From assembly GCA_023412845.1 (NCBI GenBank), contig JAEZRH010000006.1:1-10907 (forward strand): a stretch of DNA of 10,907 nucleotides. The letters are read 5' to 3'. Under the pieces are notes generated by a model. That model was not told where the DNA came from, did not search any database, and worked only from the letters and a program-made list of their open reading frames with translations. Each line of letters starts with the position of its first letter. The first letter of the stretch is position 1. Source of the DNA: Bacillota bacterium (GTDB taxonomy: Bacteria; Bacillota; Clostridia; Oscillospirales; Acutalibacteraceae). Shown here piece by piece: positions 7,145 through 10,907 of the stretch. Made by a program: the position numbers and the translations under genes.

Positions 7145-7516
7145 TCAGCCGGTTCGTCCCTTGTCTTTGCAGGAAGAATCCGGGATCTGCTCCTTGCCCC
7201 ATTCGTTGATGATCTCCAGCGCCGGAAGCAGTTTCTTACAGCTTTCGGTAAGAGAGTACTCCACGCGGGGAGGTATCCGGCTGTATTCCATCCGGCGAAC
7301 CAGCCCGTTTTCTTCAAGGCCCCGCAGGGACCTTGTAAGCATAATATTGGTAATTCCGTCGAGATGCCGCTTCAGCTCGTTGTACCGCATGCTTTCCTGC
7401 GAGGAAAGCTGCCAGATGATCGGCAGCCTCCATTTTCCGCCGATAATTTCCAGCGCCCGCACCACGGCGCACTTTTGGTTCTGTACGGGATTTGTCCTAT
7501 CCGTTTTCTCCGGCAT
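7145..7516 (-). CDS. HxlR family winged-helix transcriptional regulator
   Basis: This 123-residue HxlR-type (MarR-like fold) regulator shows the family core: QKCAVVRALEIIGGKWRLPI (14-33), RYNELKRHLDGITNIMLTRS (44-63), LRGLEENGLVRR (64-75) and the wing with PPRVEYSLTE (82-91). Cys16 sits where several HxlR proteins (for example HypR and YodB of Bacillus) have a thiol that senses electrophiles or oxidants. I chose the ATG at 7516 because AGGAGAC lies 4 bases upstream; the frame is open 18 codons further to 7570, but that start has no ribosome-binding site. It is divergent from a nitroreductase pair, the usual arrangement for a local repressor of redox enzymes. Confidence 0.9.
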   Translation of the reverse strand: MPEKTDRTNPVQNQKCAVVRALEIIGGKWRLPIIWQLSSQESMRYNELKRHLDGITNIMLTRSLRGLEENGLVRRMEYSRIPPRVEYSLTESCKKLLPALEIINEWGKEQIPDSSCKDKGRTG

Positions 7517-7560
7517 AAAAGTCTCCTGTTCAAGGCACAAAAATGTGCGCGCTTGTAAAT

Positions 7561-7590
7561 TTGTTTCCATGAAAATATACTTAGTATAGT
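7561..7590 (+). promoter_or_regulatory. Predicted promoter of the nitroreductase operon
   Basis: TTGTTT (7561-7566) and TATAGT (7585-7590) are separated by 18 bp. Transcription would start near 7597, leaving about 74 nt before the ATG. The -10 overlaps the palindrome at 7576-7588. Confidence 0.5.
7576..7588. promoter_or_regulatory. Candidate HxlR-type operator (palindrome)
   Basis: TATAC-TTA-GTATA is a perfect inverted repeat with a 3-base centre. It overlaps the predicted -10 boxes of both divergent promoters, so one bound dimer could repress both the regulator gene and the nitroreductase operon. Short TA-rich palindromes are usual HxlR-type targets; binding by this protein is inferred. Confidence 0.5.
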
Positions 7591-7611
7591 GGATCGCTCA
7601 TAAAAAGTAAA
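7583..7611 (-). promoter_or_regulatory. Predicted promoter of the HxlR-type gene
   Basis: On the minus strand, TTTACT (7611-7606) and TATACT (7588-7583) are 17 bp apart. The start would lie near 7576, about 60 bases ahead of the chosen ATG. The -10 lies within the palindrome. Confidence 0.45.
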
Positions 7612-7670
7612 GCACGTCCACCGCATATACATTCCAAAAACAGATTTTTGATGAAAGGCGGAGTTTTTTT

Positions 7671-8198
7671 ATGGAGTTTGTGGAGCTAGCAAAACAAAGG
7701 TATTCCCTGCGTCAATTCAGCCCTCGAAAAGTGGAAAAAGAAAAAGTAGACCTCATACTGCAAGCCGGCCGGCTCGCCCCGACCGCCTGCAACAATCAGC
7801 CGCAGCGGATTCTTGTGCTGGAAAGCGAAGAGGCGCTTGAAAAGTTAAAAAAATGTACCCGGTACCATTTTAGCGCGCCTTTGGCCCTGCTTGTCTGCTA
7901 CGACAGCAAAGAAAGCTGGAAGCGCGGCTACGACGGCAAGGAATTCGGCGATATCGACGCCAGCATCGTCGGGACCCATCTGATGCTGGAAGCCGCAGAC
8001 CTTGGCCTTGGAACGACGTGGGTCGGCTCTTTCGACCCCGCGGCGATCATAAAAGAATTCTCTCTTCCTGAAAACATCGTCCCTGTCGCGCTGTTTCCCA
8101 CGGGGTATCCGGGGGTGGGCGCGGGCCCGAACGCGCAGCGCCACTCCGACAGGAAGCCGGTCGGGCAAACGGTATTTTACAACAGCCTTGAAGGCTGA
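7671..8198 (+). CDS. Nitroreductase family protein (FMN-dependent)
   Basis: This 175-residue protein of the FMN-binding nitroreductase superfamily is presumably a cytoplasmic NAD(P)H-dependent reductase of nitro compounds, quinones or similar electrophiles. FMN phosphate-binding residues appear as Arg10, Ser12 and Arg14 in KQRYSLRQF, followed by APTACNNQPQ (36-45). The core helix region IDASIVGTHLMLEAADLGLG (95-114) ends in TTWVGSFDP, and the C-terminal basic stretch HSDRKPVG matches the FMN-contacting tail of the short members. AAGGCGGAG lies about 7 bases before the ATG. It is the first gene of a pair opposite the HxlR-type regulator, so induction by reactive electrophiles is plausible. True substrate unknown. 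Confidence 0.9.
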   Translation: MEFVELAKQRYSLRQFSPRKVEKEKVDLILQAGRLAPTACNNQPQRILVLESEEALEKLKKCTRYHFSAPLALLVCYDSKESWKRGYDGKEFGDIDASIVGTHLMLEAADLGLGTTWVGSFDPAAIIKEFSLPENIVPVALFPTGYPGVGAGPNAQRHSDRKPVGQTVFYNSLEG

Positions 8199-8210
8199 CG
8201 GAGGCTTCAG

Positions 8211-8806
8211 ATGGGGAAAAACATGATTCAAAACGAAGTGCTCGACTGCATCCACGCGCGCAGGAGTACCCGCAGCTTTCTTGACCGGCAGATCGAACCA
8301 GAGCAGCTTGATGCTTTGCTCGGCGCCGCTGTCTGGGCACCCAGCGGCGGAAACAGTCAGACCTGGCTGTTTACCGCCGTACAAAATAAGGAAAAGCTGC
8401 TGGAGCTGAACGAGCTGGTGAAGGAAGGATTCCAACGCTGGGTCCCGGACGACGACTACCCGGGAAAACTTGGAATGAAAGCTTCCTCGCAAAAAGAAGG
8501 CTTCAATTTTTATTACCACGCCCCGACTCCATCATTGCATCGAACCGGCCGAACTATGAAAATGCGATGGCCGACTGTTCGCTGGCTCTTGAAAACATTT
8601 TTCTGTCGGCGCAGTCGCTGGGTCTGGGCAGCTGCTATATCAACCATCTGCACTGGCTGCGCAGCGATGCCGGAGTGCGTGATTTTCTCTTCGAGATCGG
8701 GATCCCAAAAGAGCACGTCATCTGCTCCTCCGCCGCAATCGGCTATATCAAAAAGGAGACCCCTCCCCAGCCGCGCAGGGAAGGGACCGTCCGCATTGTC
8801 AAATAG
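8211..8806 (+). pseudogene. Second nitroreductase family gene, split by a one-base frameshift
   Basis: Two overlapping frames together make one nitroreductase of about 198 residues. The first frame starts at the ATG at 8211, with GGAGG 6 bases upstream and 12 bp after the previous stop. It gives RRSTRSFLDRQ (17-27), APSGGNSQTW (43-52) and ends its homology at FNFYYHAP, near base 8525; read on, that frame becomes Arg/Trp-rich nonsense to 8861. The homology resumes in another frame as DSIIASNRPNYENAMADC, then SLALENIFLSAQSLGLGSCY and a normal end at the TAG at 8804-8806. The break sits in a run of four C at 8521-8524; five would restore one frame. This is either a recent loss-of-function slip or a homopolymer sequencing error, since the rest is intact. 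Confidence 0.85.
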
Positions 8807-8837
8807 AAGGACGCCGGATCGACGGATATCCGGCGGG

Positions 8838-8887
8838 AAAAAGACCGCATCGGGCAGCTGAAAAGCTGGCGCCCGGTGCGGTCTTTT
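8838..8887. terminator. Strong bidirectional terminator between the nitroreductases and the HD-GYP gene
   Basis: AAAAGACCGCA (8839-8849) pairs perfectly with TGCGGTCTTTT (8877-8887), with further pairing of CGGGC and GCCCG inside. A-run and T-run flanks give correct polarity on both strands, suiting the convergent arrangement. A smaller hairpin, GCCGGAT (8813-8819) with ATCCGGC (8828-8834), comes first. The stretch to 8945 holds only a 10-bp palindrome, CGTCGCGACG (8903-8912). Confidence 0.8.
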
Positions 8888-8945
8888 GGGTCTCATGCAA
8901 ATCGTCGCGACGGCCCTTATGGACAGTCCGGGGATTCTCGCTTTT

Positions 8946-9611
8946 TCAATGTGAAGGAACGCCGTTAATGGCCGTTTTTTTCAGCACACCTATGATTTCG
9001 GCCTCATGGTCCAGAAAAATCTCCGTCAGCATCGGGTCGAATTGGGTTCCTGCATTTTTTTCAATCTCGCGGCGGGCGAAGGCATGGGAATTCGCTTTCC
9101 GGTAGACCCGGTCGCTTATTATGGCATCGTAAGCGTCGCATATCGAAGTAATCCGCGCGACAAGCGGGATATGTTCCCGGCTGATCCCAAACGGATAGCC
9201 CTCCCCGTTCCACCATTCATGATGATAAAGCGCGCAGTCCCGGGCAAAAGGAATAAGCGGTCCGGGCATGCCGCGGATCTCCCCGTCGCTGATCCGGCGG
9301 AACAGGTCCCCGGCGGCCACCGTATGTCTGTGCATCATGCGGACTTCTTCCTGTGTAAGCTTGCCCGGTTTACAAAGGATCTCCGGCGGAACGTACACTT
9401 TCCCAATATCGTGATAGAAGGCCGCTCTTCCAAAATATTGATACGACTCTGAATTCTCCTCAGACAGTCCCGTATCGATGCCATTGCAGAGGAGCTCTTT
9501 CGTCATGGAATCGACAAGCCTTTCCACGTTCAACATGTGTTTGATCTGATCCGCAGAAAAAAACCGGATGATTGTTTTGATATCGTTTCCTTCGTAAAAA
9601 GCAGACGACAT
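8946..9611 (-). CDS. Stand-alone HD-GYP domain protein, predicted cyclic-di-GMP phosphodiesterase
   Basis: The 221-residue protein is almost entirely one HD-GYP domain, the metal-dependent phosphodiesterase fold that degrades cyclic-di-GMP. Metal-binding and signature residues are present: His25 in the first helix, HDIGK (67-71), His96 in MHRHT, HHEWWNGEGYP (130-140) with the GYP motif complete, and Asp159 in ICDAYDAIISDR. The end, GTQFDPMLTEIF, is also canonical. No receiver, PAS or membrane segment is attached, so control is probably at expression level. The ATG at 9611 has AGGGGG about 9 bases upstream. No strong promoter is visible in the 260 bp ahead of it; beyond that lies the inverted-repeat recombinase cassette, whose promoter could be flipped toward this gene. 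Confidence 0.88.
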   Translation of the reverse strand: MSSAFYEGNDIKTIIRFFSADQIKHMLNVERLVDSMTKELLCNGIDTGLSEENSESYQYFGRAAFYHDIGKVYVPPEILCKPGKLTQEEVRMMHRHTVAAGDLFRRISDGEIRGMPGPLIPFARDCALYHHEWWNGEGYPFGISREHIPLVARITSICDAYDAIISDRVYRKANSHAFARREIEKNAGTQFDPMLTEIFLDHEAEIIGVLKKTAINGVPSH

Positions 9612-9871
9612 TTGGTTTTACCCCCTATGCGGCCGCCAAAAGTCAGACGGTTTTTCGAGCTTGTTTTTGTCCATAAAACAATGGATCTTCCGGCAAACTG
9701 CGGGATAAAGTTCTTCTGCGGACCGGTTCTTAACGATGGTCTGTCCGACGTCTGTGCGGGTCAATTGCAAACATGATCCAAGATGTTTTTATCGGATTCC
9801 GGGATGGATGGATCACGGCTGCGGCATCCAGGTTAAGCATCCCGATGACCGGCATATATGATGTATATATT
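9612..9871. other. Long leader/intergenic region upstream of the HD-GYP gene
   Basis: On the minus strand, a 48-codon open frame starting at TTG (9764-9762) ends in TAA at 9620-9618, six bases before the HD-GYP ATG, and reads as plausible protein (VKNRSAEELYPAVCRKIHC, then FMDKNKLEKPSDFW). There is no clear Shine-Dalgarno, so it could be a coupled leader peptide or the relic of a truncated gene. Promoter candidates are weak: TTGACC at 9764-9759 lacks a good -10, and TTGTTG inside the left repeat with TATATG (9858-9853) is 18 bp apart. I could not match the region to a cyclic-di-GMP riboswitch. An AT-rich inverted repeat lies at 9854-9870. Confidence 0.35.
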
Positions 9872-9902
9872 AAAAGCAACAATCTATTGATTTTGTTGCT
9901 TT
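9872..9902 (+). repeat. Left 31-bp recombination-site-like inverted repeat
   Basis: This copy is an exact reverse complement of 10724-10754. Inside it, AAAAGCAACAA (9872-9882) and TTGTTGCTTTT (9893-9903) are inverted arms around the asymmetric 10-base spacer TCTATTGATT. That is the form of a tyrosine-recombinase core site, with two recombinase-binding arms and a directional crossover region. The arms plus following T-run also resemble a weak terminator. Confidence 0.85.
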
Positions 9903-9973
9903 TTAATATCATGAATTTCTCAATAAATACAGCACAAATCTTTACTTTTTAATTTATATTCTTGTTTTATATG

Positions 9974-10001
9974 TTTTCAGATAGCTGCTATTCCTTATAA
10001 T
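9974..10001 (+). promoter_or_regulatory. Predicted promoter of the recombinase gene
   Basis: A perfect -10 TATAAT (9996-10001) has TTTTCA (9974-9979) 16 bp upstream, a four-of-six match to the -35 consensus. The surrounding 9905-10024 is very AT-rich. Transcription would begin near 10008, about 35 bases before the preferred start codon. Confidence 0.45.
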
Positions 10002-10042
10002 ATATTAATAAAAAGTTTCATTTTATGGGAGTAGATGAAAGC

Positions 10043-10603
10043 ATGACAGTGGAACCTATTCGCGACAAGGCGAAAATCAAGCAGCTTTACAATTATCTAA
10101 ACGGTATCCACCCGAAATACGGCTTGATTTTTAAATTCGGTATCAACACCGGCCTGCGGATCAGCGACATTTTGCCGCTTCGGGTATCGGATGTTTACAG
10201 CGAGAAAGGGACATTCCGGGAACACCTTACCGTCAGGGAACAGAAGACCGGCAAAGAAAAACGTATCAAACTGAATGAAACGCTCCGAAAATGCCTGAAC
10301 GCTTATGTGAAAGGGCAGGGGCTTGCATCCGGAGATTATCTGTTCTTCAGCCAAAAAGGGGGCCACCTCGGGCGGATCCACGTCTACAAAAAGCTGAAAG
10401 AAGCGGCCGACGCGCTGGGGATCGAGAATGTAGGCACACATACGCTCCGAAAAACATGGGGCTATTGGACTTATAAAATATCCAAATATAACATTGGACT
10501 TATTATGGATACGTTCAATCACGGATCTTCTGCGATCACGCTGCGTTATATCGGAATCAATCAGGACCAAAAAGATGAGTTGTATTCAATTGTGCAATTA
10601 TAG
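10043..10603 (+). CDS. Minimal tyrosine recombinase (site-specific integrase/invertase type)
   Basis: At 186 residues this protein is essentially just the catalytic domain of a tyrosine recombinase, in the size class of FimB/FimE and RecV-type invertases, and lacks the N-terminal core-binding domain of full phage integrases. The catalytic set is complete: Arg39 in NTGLRISD, a Lys in the strand turn EQKTGKEKR (68 or 71), HTLRK giving His133 and Arg136, His160 in FNHGSS, and the nucleophile Tyr169 in LRYIGI. I chose the ATG at 10043 because GGGAG lies 11 bases upstream; an in-frame ATG at 10025 adds six residues but has no ribosome-binding site. It is the only gene between two inverted 31-bp sites, which are its likely substrates. 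Confidence 0.9.
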   Translation: MTVEPIRDKAKIKQLYNYLNGIHPKYGLIFKFGINTGLRISDILPLRVSDVYSEKGTFREHLTVREQKTGKEKRIKLNETLRKCLNAYVKGQGLASGDYLFFSQKGGHLGRIHVYKKLKEAADALGIENVGTHTLRKTWGYWTYKISKYNIGLIMDTFNHGSSAITLRYIGINQDQKDELYSIVQL

Positions 10604-10662
10604 CGAATAACTCGACTTACCGTATCCGTATTTTATCAGTTTCGACATGTTTCGCCACTATC

Positions 10663-10691
10663 TTGACGCACTTTTGCAAAAATGCTATTAT
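10663..10691 (+). promoter_or_regulatory. Strong outward-facing promoter inside the cassette
   Basis: TTGACG (10663-10668) and TATTAT (10686-10691) are 17 bp apart, and TGC directly before the -10 makes it an extended -10. This is among the best promoter matches in the window. It fires rightward, away from the recombinase gene, through the right repeat at 10724-10754. If the cassette flips, it maps to about 9963-9935 on the minus strand and points at the HD-GYP gene. TATAAT at 10689-10694 also exists, but at 20-bp spacing. Confidence 0.65.
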
Positions 10692-10694
10692 AAT

Positions 10695-10723
10695 TTTAAA
10701 TCTGGTGATTTATTTAAATCTGG
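10695..10723 (+). repeat. Two 11-bp direct repeats abutting the right recombination site
   Basis: TTTAAATCTGG occurs at 10695-10705 and 10713-10723, 18 bp apart start to start, ending exactly where the right 31-bp repeat begins. They cover the predicted start region of the outward promoter. They could be an operator or accessory sites for the recombinase; no similar pair adjoins the left site. Confidence 0.6.
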
Positions 10724-10754
10724 AAAGCAACAAAATCAATAGATTGTTGCTTTT
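10724..10754 (-). repeat. Right 31-bp recombination-site-like inverted repeat
   Basis: Exact reverse complement of 9872-9902. Arms AAAGCAACAA (10724-10733) and TTGTTGCTTT (10744-10753) flank the spacer AATCAATAGA, the complement of the left spacer. The stem followed by TTTTT could attenuate transcription from the outward promoter just before it. Confidence 0.85.
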
Positions 10755-10907
10755 TATGGTAATATTATCTATTTAATTCCACTTGATTCCTCCTTCGCCC
10801 TGAAGCCTTCCCATCCAAGACCGCGGATGATGAGACACTGTCGCCCCCCGGGACACAACAGCAAGCCGCGCCGGGGGGGCGGGTTGGGGGGGGGGGGGGG
10901 GGGGTTT
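10755..10907. other. Right flank of the cassette and low-quality contig end
   Basis: Bases 10755-10790 are AT-rich and the sequence then returns to higher GC. A perfect Shine-Dalgarno complement (CCTCCTT, 10789-10795) implies a minus-strand ribosome-binding site, but only a few codons follow. Several minus-strand frames are open to the edge, so the end of a gene cannot be excluded; none is recognisable. From about 10860 the sequence collapses into G runs, which I treat as artefact. The natural target of the outward promoter in its present orientation therefore cannot be seen. Confidence 0.5.

Larger units (their letters stand above)
9872..10754. mobile_element. Candidate invertible cassette encoding its own tyrosine recombinase
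   Basis: Two identical 31-bp sites in inverted orientation bound 821 bp holding one recombinase gene, its AT-rich upstream region and an outward-facing promoter near the right end. Inverted, not direct, sites with matching asymmetric spacers predict inversion rather than excision. Flanking bases outside the two copies do not show a target-site duplication, which argues against a simple insertion sequence, though a tyrosine-recombinase element would not need one. The noncoding parts are much richer in A+T than the rest of the window, suggesting foreign origin. Confidence 0.65.

Noticed and set aside
9537..9776. Plus-strand 79-codon frame and minus-strand 60-codon frame (9730-9912) around the HD-GYP leader
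   Set aside because: No homology I can recognise and no ribosome-binding site; the latter runs through the left recombination site.
9612..9871. Cyclic-di-GMP riboswitch in the HD-GYP leader
   Set aside because: The long leader made this attractive, but I could not find the conserved core or tetraloop-receptor pattern of the class I riboswitch on the minus strand.
9872..10754. Conventional insertion sequence with terminal inverted repeats
   Set aside because: The encoded protein is a tyrosine recombinase, not a DDE transposase, no target duplication is visible outside the repeats, and the repeats have core-site structure. A mobile origin is still possible.
10755..10858. C-terminus of a minus-strand gene at the right edge
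   Set aside because: More than one frame is open to the edge and none gives a recognisable protein; too short to support a call.

Overview
The window looks like the chromosome of a moderately GC-rich Clostridia member, probably an Oscillospirales-type gut anaerobe. The grounds are Shine-Dalgarno-led genes, compact hairpin terminators, FCD-type GntR, AraC and HxlR regulators, a kduI-kduD pair and an anaerobe-style nitroreductase pair. This placement comes from gene style only. The last ~50 bases are a G homopolymer, so the right edge is probably a ragged contig end.

Layout. (1) 1-139 is the tail of a membrane permease, followed by a terminator. (2) 324-3951 is a three-gene unit: a HyuA-type hydantoinase/oxoprolinase ATPase, an unrecognised protein with a zincin-like HELFH motif, and a GntR/FCD regulator. 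(3) 4082-6919 is a uronate catabolism locus: an AraC-type regulator faces kduI and kduD across an intergenic region with a tandem operator-like repeat. KduI and KduD carry out consecutive steps from 5-keto-4-deoxyuronate, made from pectin or glycosaminoglycan oligosaccharides, to 2-keto-3-deoxygluconate. The lyases, kinase and aldolase are not in the window. (4) 7145-8806 holds a HxlR-type regulator divergent from two nitroreductase-family genes. A palindrome covers both predicted -10 boxes, and the second nitroreductase carries a one-base frameshift. (5) 8946-9611 is a stand-alone HD-GYP protein, a predicted cyclic-di-GMP phosphodiesterase, on the minus strand. (6) 9872-10754 is an AT-rich cassette: a minimal tyrosine recombinase bounded by two 31-bp copies of one site in inverted orientation, with a good outward-facing promoter just inside the right copy.

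The most interesting item is region 6 together with the HD-GYP gene. Each 31-bp copy has the form expected of a tyrosine-recombinase core site: two inverted arms around an asymmetric spacer. The two copies are exact reverse complements. Recombination between them would flip the segment and point the internal promoter leftward at the HD-GYP gene. I therefore propose a self-encoded ON/OFF switch for cyclic-di-GMP turnover. It resembles in concept the RecV-type switches of Clostridioides difficile, but here the recombinase lies inside the invertible segment. Repeats, gene and promoter are seen directly; inversion and its effect are inference.
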